Translations under genes and position numbers: made by a program
Origin: Anabaena sp. UHCC 0204
Lineage (GTDB): Bacteria; Cyanobacteriota; Cyanobacteriia; Cyanobacteriales; Nostocaceae
NCBI RefSeq assembly: GCF_009711975.1
Contig: NZ_VIKW01000029.1
Coordinates: 1 to 50,701, forward strand
DNA length: 50,701 nt
Direction of reading: 5' to 3'
In this document: positions 17,410-25,811 of the stretch, in pieces
How positions within the stretch are numbered: the stretch's first letter is position 1
How the letters are laid out: each line of letters starts with the position of its first letter
The notes under the pieces: generated by a model
Told to the model about the DNA's origin: nothing
The model's database searches: none
What the model saw: only the letters and a program-made list of their open reading frames with translations

Positions 17410-17498
17410 CCAAAAAGAAAAAAATAAGTTACAATAAAACTCGAATTGCGTTAAACTAAAAAAAGTTCAGCGCAATCACTGTAACAAGAAAAGCTTGT

Positions 17499-17571
17499 GC
17501 GCTCTTAGTTCAGTTGGTAGAACGCAGGTCTCCAAAACCTGATGTCGGGGGTTCAAGTCCTCCAGGGCGCG
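17499..17571 (+). tRNA. trnW: tRNA-Trp (anticodon CCA)
   Basis: The acceptor stem pairs GCGCTCT with AGGGCGC, with discriminator G at 17571. The anticodon arm is CAGGT-CTCCAAA-ACCTG, giving anticodon CCA. The T arm is GGGGG-TTCAAGT-CCTCC. The 3' CCA is not encoded. Its place between rplS and secE is common in cyanobacteria. Confidence 0.96.
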
Positions 17572-17589
17572 CTGAAAAGAAAAATATAG

Positions 17590-17655
17590 CCCGAAACAAT
17601 AACGTGACTGCCATATTGGCAGAAAGCGTTAATTATTTCGGGTATAATTATTTTT
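17590..17655 (+). terminator. Compound hairpin with T-rich tail after tRNA-Trp
   Basis: The outer arms CCCGAAACAATAACG and CGTTAATTATTTCGGG (ending 17642) pair with small bulges and enclose a perfect inner hairpin CTGCCA-TAT-TGGCAG. TATAATTATTTTT follows. It could end the rplS-trnW transcript upstream of secE. Confidence 0.6.
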
Positions 17656-17756
17656 AAATTACAGCTTTCTTGTTGTCATTTCATTTAGGTCGAAGCTGTA
17701 AACCTTGAGAAAAATAACAAGGTCAGGCTATTTTAAGAAACGGGGGTATAACGACT

Positions 17757-17978
17757 GTGGCCAAAAAAAGTGAAGCAGAAATACCAGAAACCGAAAATGG
17801 GTTTAGCTTAAACAATTTTTTCCAAGGAACGAAGGAAGAACTTGAAAAAGTGGTCTGGCCCAGTCGGAAACAGTTGGTGAGCGAATCAGCCGCCGTACTG
17901 TTAATGGTTACACTCTCCGCATCTTTGATATACTTGGTCGATGGATTGTTCGGTTGGGCAGCAAAACAGGTGTTCTGA
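17757..17978 (+). CDS. secE: Preprotein translocase subunit SecE, 73 aa
   Basis: The short single-span form of SecE that clamps SecY. An N-terminal soluble part ends in the conserved amphipathic helix (EELEKVVWPSRKQLVSES), followed by one membrane segment (AVLLMVTLSASLIYLVDGLF). The start codon is GTG 17757. The stop TGA overlaps the nusG ATG (17978), so the two are translationally coupled, as in most bacteria. Confidence 0.95.
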   Translation: MAKKSEAEIPETENGFSLNNFFQGTKEELEKVVWPSRKQLVSESAAVLLMVTLSASLIYLVDGLFGWAAKQVF

Positions 17979-18610
17979 TGACTTCTGCAACAGACGAACC
18001 ACGCAACTTAGATTTGCAGTCAGAGGAAGCACTGGAAACAGCGATAAAAGAAACACGCTGGTATGCAGTGCAAGTAGCCTCCGGCTGTGAGAAACGAGTC
18101 AAGACAAATTTAGAGCAGCGCATCCAAACTTTTGATGTAGCTGACAAAATCATCCAAGTGGAAATTCCCCACACACCAACGGTGAAAATCCGTAAAGATG
18201 GTAAACGTCAGCCAGCAGAAGAAAAAGTTTTTCCTGGTTATGTGCTAGTACGAATGGTAATGAGTGATGATACATGGCAGGTGGTAAGAAACACCTCTCA
18301 CGTCATTAACTTTGTGGGGGCGGAACAAAAGCGTGGTGCCGGTAGAGGCCGTGGTCACGTTAAGCCAGTTCCTTTGAATCCAGCGGAAGTTGAACGCATA
18401 TTCAAACAAACCACAGAACAAGAGCCAGTAGTCAAAATTGATATGGCTACAGGTGATAAGATAGTTGTGCTTTCTGGTCCATTTAAGGATTTTGAAGGCG
18501 AGGTGGTTGAAGTTTCCCCAGAACGGAGTAAACTAAAAGCTCTACTCTCAATCTTTGGAAGAGATACACCAGTAGAATTGGAATTTAATCAGGTTAAAAA
18601 ACAGAGCTAA
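17978..18610 (+). CDS. nusG: Transcription elongation/antitermination factor NusG, 210 aa
   Basis: The NGN domain starts at TRWYAVQVASGCEKRVKTNL (about 27 onward), with VFPGYVLVRM in its centre. The KOW domain is near the C-terminus (GDKIVVLSGPFKDFEGEVVEV, about 156-176). It binds RNA polymerase and couples it with Rho or the ribosome. The ATG at 17978 overlaps the secE stop, and rplK follows after 6 bp. An N-terminal acidic extension of about 25 residues is usual in cyanobacterial forms. Confidence 0.96.
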   Translation: MTSATDEPRNLDLQSEEALETAIKETRWYAVQVASGCEKRVKTNLEQRIQTFDVADKIIQVEIPHTPTVKIRKDGKRQPAEEKVFPGYVLVRMVMSDDTWQVVRNTSHVINFVGAEQKRGAGRGRGHVKPVPLNPAEVERIFKQTTEQEPVVKIDMATGDKIVVLSGPFKDFEGEVVEVSPERSKLKALLSIFGRDTPVELEFNQVKKQS

Positions 18611-18616
18611 ATACAA

Positions 18617-19042
18617 ATGGCGAAGAAAGTAGTAGCGGTCATTAAATTGGCCCTGAATGCTGGGAAAGCCAACCCAGCACCGCCAGTTGGTCCTGCCCTG
18701 GGTCAACATGGTGTTAATATCATGATGTTCTGCAAAGAGTACAACGCCAAAACAGCAGATCAAGCTGGAATGGTGATCCCTGTAGAAATTTCAGTTTATG
18801 AAGACAGAAGTTTTACATTTGTACTCAAAACCCCACCAGCATCAGTATTGATTCGCAAGGCAGCGAAAATTGAAAGAGGCTCAAATGAACCCAACAAAAA
18901 GAAAGTTGGTAACATTAGCAGAGCGCAATTACGCGAAATTGCTCAAACGAAACTGCCTGATCTCAACGCCAATGATATTGATGCAGCCATGAATATCGTG
19001 GAAGGAACTGCTAGAAATATGGGCGTAACTGTCACAGATTAG
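18617..19042 (+). CDS. rplK: 50S ribosomal protein L11, 141 aa
   Basis: Part of the GTPase-associated centre with 23S rRNA. The signature [20 protein letters not shown] lies at about 15-34, and the C-terminal rRNA-binding domain ends with [13 protein letters not shown]. Length is standard. It lies 6 bp after nusG and 116 bp before rplA; that spacer is filled with heptad repeats. Confidence 0.97.
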   Translation: MAKKVVAVIKLALNAGKANPAPPVGPALGQHGVNIMMFCKEYNAKTADQAGMVIPVEISVYEDRSFTFVLKTPPASVLIRKAAKIERGSNEPNKKKVGNISRAQLREIAQTKLPDLNANDIDAAMNIVEGTARNMGVTVTD

Positions 19043-19100
19043 GTGACAGTCAACAGGTGACAGGTGACAGTAAATAACAACTGACAACTGACAACTAACC
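19041..19100 (+). repeat. Heptad repeats in the rplK-rplA spacer
   Basis: AGGTGACAGTCAACAGGTGA and further GGTGACA copies are followed by AACTGAC-type copies (CAACTGACAACTGACAACT). The first copy begins at the rplK stop codon. Confidence 0.8.
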
Positions 19101-19158
19101 AATAACAAAATCATATCGGGGGAGAGGCGCAGCTTCGAGATGACCCCAGGAGAAAAAA

Positions 19159-19875
19159 ATGGCAAAAAAAGTATCACGCCGGTTACAGGCGCTGTTAGAA
19201 AAAGTAGAAGATAGGGATTATATACCCTCAGAAGCATTAGCTCTGTTAAAAGAAACAGCAACCGCTAAATTTGCTGAAGCGGCTGAAGCTCATATCCGTC
19301 TAGGAATTGACCCCAAATATACAGACCAACAGTTGCGGACAACTGTGGCACTGCCTAAAGGTACAGGACAGATAGTGCGGGTGGCAGTGATCGCTAGAGG
19401 GGAAAAAGTCACAGAAGCAAGTAATTCTGGTGCGGATATAGCAGGTTCAGAAGAACTGATTGAGCAGATTCAGAAAGGCTTCATGGACTTTGATAAGCTC
19501 ATTGCTACACCAGACGTGATGCCACAGGTAGCAAAGCTTGGTAAATTGCTGGGTCCCCGTGGTTTAATGCCATCACCCAAGGGTGGAACAGTAACATTTG
19601 ATGTTGCTAGTGCGATCGCCGAATTCAAAGCAGGTAAATTAGAATATCGTGCTGATCGGACTGGGATTGTTCATGTTATGTTTGGTAAAGCTTCTTTCTC
19701 ACCTGAAGATTTATTAATCAACCTCAAGGCATTGCAAGAGTCAATAGACCGTAACCGTCCTTCAGGAGCTAAAGGTCGTTATTGGCGTTCCTTGTATATC
19801 TCTTCTACAATGGGTCCATCAATTGCGATTGATGTGAGCGCCCTACGGGAGTTAAAATTGACTGAAGTTGCCTAA
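19159..19875 (+). CDS. rplA: 50S ribosomal protein L1, 238 aa
   Basis: The L1-stalk protein that helps release deacylated tRNA; in many bacteria it also represses its own operon. Signature segments are [20 protein letters not shown] (about 127-146), [15 protein letters not shown] and SSTMGPSI. The ribosome site CAGGAG lies just upstream of ATG 19159. It is followed by a leader-like spacer of more than 350 bp before rplJ, so rplJ-rplL probably have their own control. Confidence 0.97.
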   Translation: MAKKVSRRLQALLEKVEDRDYIPSEALALLKETATAKFAEAAEAHIRLGIDPKYTDQQLRTTVALPKGTGQIVRVAVIARGEKVTEASNSGADIAGSEELIEQIQKGFMDFDKLIATPDVMPQVAKLGKLLGPRGLMPSPKGGTVTFDVASAIAEFKAGKLEYRADRTGIVHVMFGKASFSPEDLLINLKALQESIDRNRPSGAKGRYWRSLYISSTMGPSIAIDVSALRELKLTEVA

Positions 19876-19959
19876 TTTGGTCATGGATAATTGGTCACAG
19901 GTAATTGGTCATAGTTTTATATCATCAATGCCCCATGACCAATAATCAAAATTAAATAA

Positions 19960-20110
19960 GCAAAGCCGGAGACAGCAGGTGCTAATAACTTAATACCCTG
20001 CCGAGGTTGTAATTTGAACCCACAGTTTAAAGCGCAAAAGCGTTATAACTATAGGATTTAAAATACCACCTGGAAACCCCGGCTCAGATAGCTGGGGTTA
20101 ATTGTTTTCG
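19960..20110 (+). promoter_or_regulatory. Ribosomal L10-type leader upstream of rplJ
   Basis: A structured region in the 357-bp gap between rplA and rplJ. GCAGG (19975-19979) can pair with CCTGC (19997-20001), and AACCCCGGCT (20075-20084) pairs with AGCTGGGGTT (20090-20099) around a 5-nt loop. Layout and position fit the L10 (L10-L12 complex) autoregulatory leader. The exact binding site is inferred. The rest of the gap, to 20232, shows only AT-rich sequence and the rplJ ribosome site GGAGGTG. Confidence 0.6.
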
Positions 20111-20232
20111 GTTAGTCAGAAAAAAGGTTACAGATAAAAGATGACAGCCAATTAGGTCATAGGGAATAGAGTAAAAACTCTTCACTGATAACCAACAACT
20201 AAGATAATTTTGCCCTTGGAGGTGAGATAAGT

Positions 20233-20802
20233 ATGGGAAGAACGTTAGAAAACAAAAAAGAGATAGTAGCTGATCTCAAAGAAACCTTGAGTTCATCAAC
20301 TTTAGCTCTGGTAATTGATTATCAGGGGCTGACAGTTGCTGAAATCACGGACTTGCGTCGGCAACTGCGTCCTAGTGGTGCTGTATGTAAGGTGACAAAA
20401 AACACCTTGATGGGCATTGCCATTCAGGATCAGCAACAATGGCAACCAATGTCAGAATTGCTCAATGGCTCTTCGGCATTTTTGCTAGTTAAAGAAGATT
20501 TATCTGCGATCAAAGCTTATCAAGCATTCCAAAAAGCCACCAAGAAAACAGAAATTCGCGGTGGTGTCATGGAAGGTCGTGTCCTGAGTGAAGCTGATGT
20601 CAAGGCTCTAGGAGACTTGCCATCTAAGGAACAACTCATGGGTCAAATTGCTGGTGCTATCAACGCTGTAGCTACCAAGCTGGCTGTTGGTATCAACGAA
20701 GTTCCCAGTTCCTTGGCTCGCGCTTTGCAAGCTGTCGCTGAAAAAGAAAATAGCGGTAGTCCTGAAAGTGCTTCCGAGTTAGAGGTAGTTAGTGAAAGCT
20801 AA
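20233..20802 (+). CDS. rplJ: 50S ribosomal protein L10, 189 aa
   Basis: The base of the L7/L12 stalk. The N-terminal rRNA-binding domain shows [20 protein letters not shown] and [19 protein letters not shown]. The C-terminal helix that binds L12 dimers follows the [20 protein letters not shown] segment. A strong ribosome site (GGAGGTG) lies upstream of ATG 20233. It is likely co-transcribed with rplL, 58 bp downstream, and probably regulated through the upstream leader. Confidence 0.97.
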   Translation: MGRTLENKKEIVADLKETLSSSTLALVIDYQGLTVAEITDLRRQLRPSGAVCKVTKNTLMGIAIQDQQQWQPMSELLNGSSAFLLVKEDLSAIKAYQAFQKATKKTEIRGGVMEGRVLSEADVKALGDLPSKEQLMGQIAGAINAVATKLAVGINEVPSSLARALQAVAEKENSGSPESASELEVVSES

Positions 20803-20860
20803 CCACTAATAAATGACGACTAACAACTAACAAATCAAAAATTCTTTAGGAGTTATATCC

Positions 20861-21250
20861 ATGTCTGCTGCAACCGAACAAATTTTAGAACAATTGAAAT
20901 CTCTCAGCTTATTAGAAGCTTCTGAATTAGTTAAGCAAATTGAAGAAGCCTTTGGTGTAACTGCTGCTGCTCCTGCTGGTGGTATGATGATGATGGCTGC
21001 TCCTGGCGCTGCTGCTGCTGAAGTAGCAGAAGAAAAGACTGAATTTGACGCAATTTTGGACTCTGTACCAGCAGATAAGAAGATTGCTGTACTGAAAATT
21101 GTTCGTGAAATCACAGGTTTAGGTCTAAAAGAAGCTAAAGACTTAGTAGAAGCTGCTCCTAAAGCAGTTAAGGAAGCTGTCACTAAGGATGCTGCTGAAG
21201 ATATCAAGAAGCGGATTGAAGAAGCTGGTGGTAAGGTGACAGTTAAGTAA
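20861..21250 (+). CDS. rplL: 50S ribosomal protein L7/L12, 129 aa
   Basis: The stalk protein that recruits translation factors. It has an N-terminal dimerisation domain ([20 protein letters not shown]), an Ala/Met-rich hinge ([19 protein letters not shown]) and the globular C-terminal domain with [20 protein letters not shown] and the end [14 protein letters not shown]. The ribosome site AGGAG precedes ATG 20861. It ends the ribosomal cluster; a palindrome and a strong terminator follow. Confidence 0.98.
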   Translation: MSAATEQILEQLKSLSLLEASELVKQIEEAFGVTAAAPAGGMMMMAAPGAAAAEVAEEKTEFDAILDSVPADKKIAVLKIVREITGLGLKEAKDLVEAAPKAVKEAVTKDAAEDIKKRIEEAGGKVTVK

Positions 21251-21256
21251 AAAGAT

Positions 21257-21286
21257 TGTAAAGACGTTCCATGGAACGTCTCTACA
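21257..21286. repeat. 30-bp near-perfect palindrome (dispersed REP-like element)
   Basis: TGTAAAGACGTTCCA (21257-21271) and TGGAACGTCTCTACA (21272-21286) pair at 14 of 15 positions with no loop. Elements with this GACGTTCCATGGAACGTC core are, to my knowledge, widely dispersed in cyanobacterial genomes. Confidence 0.75.
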
Positions 21287-21344
21287 AGGGTTCTGGGAAA
21301 CGCATATTTAATTTCTACCAGATATCTAATCATTTTTTTTAATG

Positions 21345-21372
21345 AAGAGCCTAAGCTAGGCTCTTTTTTTTT
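21345..21372 (+). terminator. Rho-independent terminator of the ribosomal cluster
   Basis: AAGAGCCTA-AGC-TAGGCTCTT (21345-21365) is a perfect 9-bp stem followed by TTTTTTT. Its tail overlaps the stop codon of the convergent kinase gene (21371). Confidence 0.9.
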
Positions 21373-23167
21373 AACATTGTTTAGCTGCGGCTGGACTAAC
21401 AAAATCATGTAAGTCTGAGTCCCAAATGCTGATGTAAATAAAATTACAATTTTGTCTGACTATCTGACCTTTAACAGCACCTTGGCTAAACTGAAAATTA
21501 TCTTTTTGACCTTTTTGGATTTTTTTTAATCCCTCTTGAATCTCTGCTGTTGCTGTTCCCTCTAACAGTTGATTTAATGTGGTTTGCATTATTTGTAAAT
21601 CTACAGAAGCAGCAAAAGATACCTCTGTTTGGCGGAGTTTCCCCGATTGACGATCAAATAAATAGCCTAAGTCAATTTGGTTGGGAACGAATTTGTAAGT
21701 AACCGCACGGGTATTACCCCATAAACCTCTTAAATCTTTTCTTGGTTTTCCCAGTGTGGCTTCTACACTACTTCTAGATGTTCCTGTCGGAAAAGCGGGA
21801 ACTATTAAACTCGAATTAGAGGTAATTAATGAATCTGGTACTTTTGGTTGTGGCTGGGGTTGTTGTTTTTGAGTATCGGGTAACACAACTTCTTGAGTTG
21901 GTTCAACTTCTGGCTGTGGTGTTGATAAAGCTGGGGGTGGGGGAGTATTTTCAATTAAAGGCTTTTGAAGTGTGAGAGATGTCAACTCCTCTGGATCATT
22001 GGTATTGGGTAAAGGATAAGAATTAATTCGTTGTTGGGTTGCAGGTGTAGGTGTAATGGCTACTGGAGAAGGGTCTGGGGTAATAGCTGGTGTGGGTAAA
22101 ATAGTGGGTACTGTGTCAATATTGGAGGTACTCGCTGTAGGAGTTGTTGTTTCTGGACGGATAAAATCAGAAATTATGATTGCACCAATTAAACTACCTA
22201 CTAACAAACTACCAAAAATAATAGTAGGATTTTGCCAGATTCCAGAATTACTGACTGGGGGAATAACAAGAGTTTTAGAAGGTATAGGGTTTGCTTTGGT
22301 TGGTGGGATAGTTGCTAGGGGCGTATAGTTAATGGTGGCGTTGTTTACGGGCTGTAGAGCGTATAGCATTTTACTAGCAGTGCTATAGCGATCGCTTGTG
22401 CGAGGTTCAATTGCCTGACTTAATACCATTACTAACTGTGGAGAAATATGAGGTACGTATTGTTGCCAGAGTATTTGCCCAGTTTGGGGATGAGTTTCCA
22501 ATTCTTGGGGATATTTGCCCGTTAGTAAATAAATCACACTCAAGCCTAAACTATAAATATCAGTAGCATAAACTGGGCGGCCAATGGCTTGTTCAATGGG
22601 CATATAGCCTGGTGTACCTATCACTAAAGATTGGGTAGGATTACCGCTAGAATTGGCAACAGTACGGATAGTTTCTTTCACTGCACCGAAATCAATTAAA
22701 ACTGGCTTATTATCTGGAGTCCGCAGAATGATATTATCCGGTTTAATATCTCTGTGAATAATGCCTTTACTATGGACATAATCTAAGATTGACAGCAAAC
22801 TGAGCAAAATTTCTCTGACAATAGTTTCACCTAAATTGCCTTGGGATTGAATTACATTAGTCAATGTTTGCCCCTGAATCCATTCTTGTACAAGGTAAAA
22901 TTGTCCAGATTCAGAAAAATAAGCATAGAGTTTGGGAATTTGATCACTTCCTTCTCCTAAATACTCTAAAATTGCCGCTTCCCTCTCAAACCGTTTTTGA
23001 ATCATTTGGTAGGTTTTGGGATCATCACTCATCGGTTTCAGTTGCTTGATTACGCAACGACGACGGGAAGGGAGATGAGTATCTTCTGCGAGAAAAGTTT
23101 CACCAAACCCACCAACACCGAGTACCTGAATAACTTGATAGCGATTGTTTAGCAACGTTTTTGTCAT
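21371..23167 (-). CDS. Membrane-anchored Ser/Thr protein kinase, 598 aa
   Basis: A Hanks-type kinase domain fills residues 1-280: Gly-loop LGVGGFGET, catalytic lysine in CVIKQLKP, catalytic loop HRDIKPDN, and DFGAVKE. After a Pro/Thr-rich linker there is one membrane segment (about 310-335, FGSLLVGSLIGAIIISDFI), then a low-complexity Pro/Gln region and a C-terminal domain (about 455-598). That domain begins with PTGTSRSSVEATLGKPRK, which recalls the SmpA/OmlA-type motif. It should be an inner-membrane kinase with its C-terminal domain outside the cytoplasm. Its paralogue at 25812-27293 lies beyond the antiporter gene. Substrates are unknown. Start ATG 23167. Confidence 0.92.
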   Translation of the reverse strand: MTKTLLNNRYQVIQVLGVGGFGETFLAEDTHLPSRRRCVIKQLKPMSDDPKTYQMIQKRFEREAAILEYLGEGSDQIPKLYAYFSESGQFYLVQEWIQGQTLTNVIQSQGNLGETIVREILLSLLSILDYVHSKGIIHRDIKPDNIILRTPDNKPVLIDFGAVKETIRTVANSSGNPTQSLVIGTPGYMPIEQAIGRPVYATDIYSLGLSVIYLLTGKYPQELETHPQTGQILWQQYVPHISPQLVMVLSQAIEPRTSDRYSTASKMLYALQPVNNATINYTPLATIPPTKANPIPSKTLVIPPVSNSGIWQNPTIIFGSLLVGSLIGAIIISDFIRPETTTPTASTSNIDTVPTILPTPAITPDPSPVAITPTPATQQRINSYPLPNTNDPEELTSLTLQKPLIENTPPPPALSTPQPEVEPTQEVVLPDTQKQQPQPQPKVPDSLITSNSSLIVPAFPTGTSRSSVEATLGKPRKDLRGLWGNTRAVTYKFVPNQIDLGYLFDRQSGKLRQTEVSFAASVDLQIMQTTLNQLLEGTATAEIQEGLKKIQKGQKDNFQFSQGAVKGQIVRQNCNFIYISIWDSDLHDFVSPAAAKQC

Positions 23168-23216
23168 GAAAGGTTACACGCGAGATACCTTTCCAAATGT
23201 ATATCAAATAAACAAA

Positions 23217-23244
23217 GTAGGTTGGCGTTAAAAATTGTCGTTAC
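23217..23244 (+). repeat. Dispersed repeat, third copy, in a 534-bp gene-free stretch
   Basis: GTAGGTTGGCGTTAAAAATT followed by GTCGTT matches the copies at 7951 and 10557. It is followed by TTCGACTTCGCTCA (23245-23258), the same 14-mer that lies inside the topoisomerase gene at 5504-5517. The rest of 23168-23701 has no convincing gene; its other features are a hairpin at 23562-23582 and AT-rich sequence before the antiporter. Confidence 0.7.
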
Positions 23245-23561
23245 TTCGACTTCGCTCAGTAACCTATGGCCAGGGAATAGGGAACAGGTGTTGGGAGATT
23301 TTACTTTTCGTTACATATTGCGGTTTTTTTCTGTTTACCTACTAATTCAAAATTCACCGATTCAAAATGCAAAATCAAAAAAATCTGTATGACTGACAAT
23401 ACCTGCGGCATTTTTTCATAGGTTAGCTTGAACAGAGCAAAACCCAAGGCATTTGTTGGTTTGAACTTAACATTTCTTCGCAACGCTAACGCGAACAACC
23501 CAATCTTGGATCTTGAAGGTATGTTAGAGGAAGTGGTAGACATTTATTTGGTCTTAAAAAT

Positions 23562-23582
23562 CCCCGTTTCCTTGGAGCAGGG
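23562..23582. repeat. Solitary bulged-T hairpin (relative of 4761-4781)
   Basis: CCCCG-T-TTC-CTTG-GAG-CAGGG has a 5-bp stem with one mismatch, a bulged T (23567), 3 bp and a 4-nt loop. The left flank GTCTTAAAAAT and right flank GAGTGTCAA are shared with the hairpin downstream of the topoisomerase gene. Confidence 0.65.
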
Positions 23583-23701
23583 AGTGTCAACCAGGTTTTT
23601 CATAAAAATAACCTAAAAACCAAAATTCTTCTTTCTCAATCCTCACACTTCCAGAGCGAGGTAATTGTTAATTATCAATTGTCCATTGTCAATTATTAAA
23701 A

Positions 23702-25810
23702 ATGCCAATAAATTTTCTCGCAGAACCTATCATTTCTTTTACAATTCTCCTTATAGCTATTTTTATTGTTCCGCCGCTATTTGAGAGATTAAAATTACCT
23801 GGATTAGTGGGTTTGCTACTAGCAGGTGTACTCCTCGGTCCAAATGCACTTAATCTCCTAAACTCTAAATCCGAAACCATAAAACTTCTCTCAGATATTG
23901 GGAAAGTTTATTTAATGTTTGTAGCGGGATTAGAGATTGATATTGAGCAGTTTCGCAAAACCAAAAATCGCTCAATTGGGTTTGGGACTCTGACATTTTT
24001 AGTACCTTTAATTGCTGGTATTGTGACTGGCAGGCTATTCAATTTTAGTTGGAATTCTTCTGTTTTAATTGGTTCTTTACTTGCCTCCCATACCCTGTTG
24101 GCATATCCCATTATCAGTCGCTTGGGAGTCGTAGCAAATGAAGCAGTAACTGTGACAATTGGGGCAACAATTTTCACTGATACAGGTGCGTTGTTGGTAC
24201 TAGCAATTTGTGTTGGTATTCATGGAGGAGATTTTACAGCTTTTAAATTAGCTACTTTATTGGGTGGACTAGCAATTTATTCGGTGTTGATTTTATTTGG
24301 TTTTAATTGGGTGGGAAAAGAGTTTTTCCGTCGTTCTGGAGATGAAGAAGGTTATCAGTTTTTGTTTATCTTGCTGTCCTTATTTTTGGCATCTGTAGGA
24401 GCGCAGATAATTGGAGTAGAAAAAATTGTTGGTGCATTTCTAGCAGGTTTAGCAGTTAACGGCGTTTTGGGAAATAGCCCCGTTAAAGAAAAAGTGGAGT
24501 TTGTTGGTAGTGTGCTTTTTATCCCTTGTTTCTTTGTGGATATGGGATTACTAATTGATATACCTGCTTTTATCCAAACTCTCAGTTCAATTAGTCTGAC
24601 TGCGACAATTGTAGTGGCTTTGATTAGCAGTAAATTTGGGGCGGCTTTTTTAGCCAAAATATTGTATCGCTACAATACTTCAGAGATGCTAACAATGTGG
24701 TCATTGTCACTACCGCAGGTAGCAGCTACACTAGCAGCAACATTAGTTGCCTATAAATCTTTAAATCCTGCTGGTGAGAGACTAATCAGTGAGGATGTTT
24801 TAAACAGTGTCATTGTTTTGATGTTGATTACTGCTATTGTTGGTCCAATAATTACAGCTAGGGTGGCGAGGTCTTTACAACTTGTCCCCACCAAGGACTG
24901 GAAAACAGATAGTCTATCGGTATGGTGGGAATCTTATGAGCAAGTAACCGAAGCAGCAGAGAAAGCAGACAACCGATTGCAGCAAGATTACCCGCCATTT
25001 ATTGTCGTAGTCCCCATTTATAATCCGCTTACTCAACGTTATCTGTTAGAAATGGCAGCACTTTTGGCTCGGCATGAATCGGGACAGATTATGCCATTAG
25101 CTATTACCAAAGCCCACCTGAATATGGATGATCCGCAATTAGTAACGGCATTAGAACAAAGTCAGCAAAGATTGAAATTGGCTTTAGAAATTAGTCAAGA
25201 GTTTAATGTCCAAATATCACCTAAAATTCGCATTGATGATGATATAGCTTTGGGGATTAGTCACGCCAGTCGGGAACAAAATGCTAGTTTAGTGATCATG
25301 GGTTGGGGAAATACGAGGAATTTACGCGCTCGTTTATTTGGTAGTCTCATTGATAAGGTTTTTTGGTCTTCTCACTGCCCAGTAGCAGTAACACGGCTGT
25401 TAAGAAGTCCTACAGAAATTAAACGAATTCTTGTACCTGTGGGTGATTTAAGGAGAGTGACTATCGGTACTGTGAGGTTTGCCCAAATTTTAGCTGATGC
25501 TAATCAAGCTGAAGTTGTACTTCTGCACGTCAGCGATCGCCAAACTCTCTCTCATCAGATCACAGATTTTATGGCTCAATTGTCTGATATTGCTAATCAA
25601 AGCAAGTTAAAAGTAAATACAAATATCCTCACAATTGCTGGTGATGATATTGCCAAAACCATTATTGAGCAAGCTCAGGCATTTGACTTGGTGGTTTTGC
25701 GCTCTGTGCGCTATCGCACCACTGGTGGATTAGCGGTCAGTGAGGTAACTACTCAGGTGATTAATAATTTGAAGTGTTCGATTGTGATGCTGGGAAAACC
25801 TCATTCCTAA
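23702..25810 (+). CDS. CPA2-type cation/proton antiporter with C-terminal UspA domains, 702 aa
   Basis: The first 400 residues form about 12 membrane segments of the Na+/H+ or K+/H+ exchanger fold, starting with a P-loop-like LPGLVGLLLAGVLLGPNAL near 31-49. Residues from about 430 to 560 and 570 to 702 are two soluble modules of the universal stress type; the first ends with GSLIDKVFWSSHCPVAVTRL, and the second begins KRILVPVGDLRRV. Fusion of an exchanger with tandem Usp domains is common in cyanobacteria and suggests control by nucleotide binding. It stands between two paralogous kinases and ends 1 bp from the convergent one. The transported ion is not decided. Confidence 0.92.
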   Translation: MPINFLAEPIISFTILLIAIFIVPPLFERLKLPGLVGLLLAGVLLGPNALNLLNSKSETIKLLSDIGKVYLMFVAGLEIDIEQFRKTKNRSIGFGTLTFLVPLIAGIVTGRLFNFSWNSSVLIGSLLASHTLLAYPIISRLGVVANEAVTVTIGATIFTDTGALLVLAICVGIHGGDFTAFKLATLLGGLAIYSVLILFGFNWVGKEFFRRSGDEEGYQFLFILLSLFLASVGAQIIGVEKIVGAFLAGLAVNGVLGNSPVKEKVEFVGSVLFIPCFFVDMGLLIDIPAFIQTLSSISLTATIVVALISSKFGAAFLAKILYRYNTSEMLTMWSLSLPQVAATLAATLVAYKSLNPAGERLISEDVLNSVIVLMLITAIVGPIITARVARSLQLVPTKDWKTDSLSVWWESYEQVTEAAEKADNRLQQDYPPFIVVVPIYNPLTQRYLLEMAALLARHESGQIMPLAITKAHLNMDDPQLVTALEQSQQRLKLALEISQEFNVQISPKIRIDDDIALGISHASREQNASLVIMGWGNTRNLRARLFGSLIDKVFWSSHCPVAVTRLLRSPTEIKRILVPVGDLRRVTIGTVRFAQILADANQAEVVLLHVSDRQTLSHQITDFMAQLSDIANQSKLKVNTNILTIAGDDIAKTIIEQAQAFDLVVLRSVRYRTTGGLAVSEVTTQVINNLKCSIVMLGKPHS

Positions 25811-25811
25811 T

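Noticed and set aside
20000-20030. tRNA-like T-arm sequence (ATTTGAACCC)
   Set aside because: No acceptor or anticodon stems can be formed around it; it belongs to the L10 leader.
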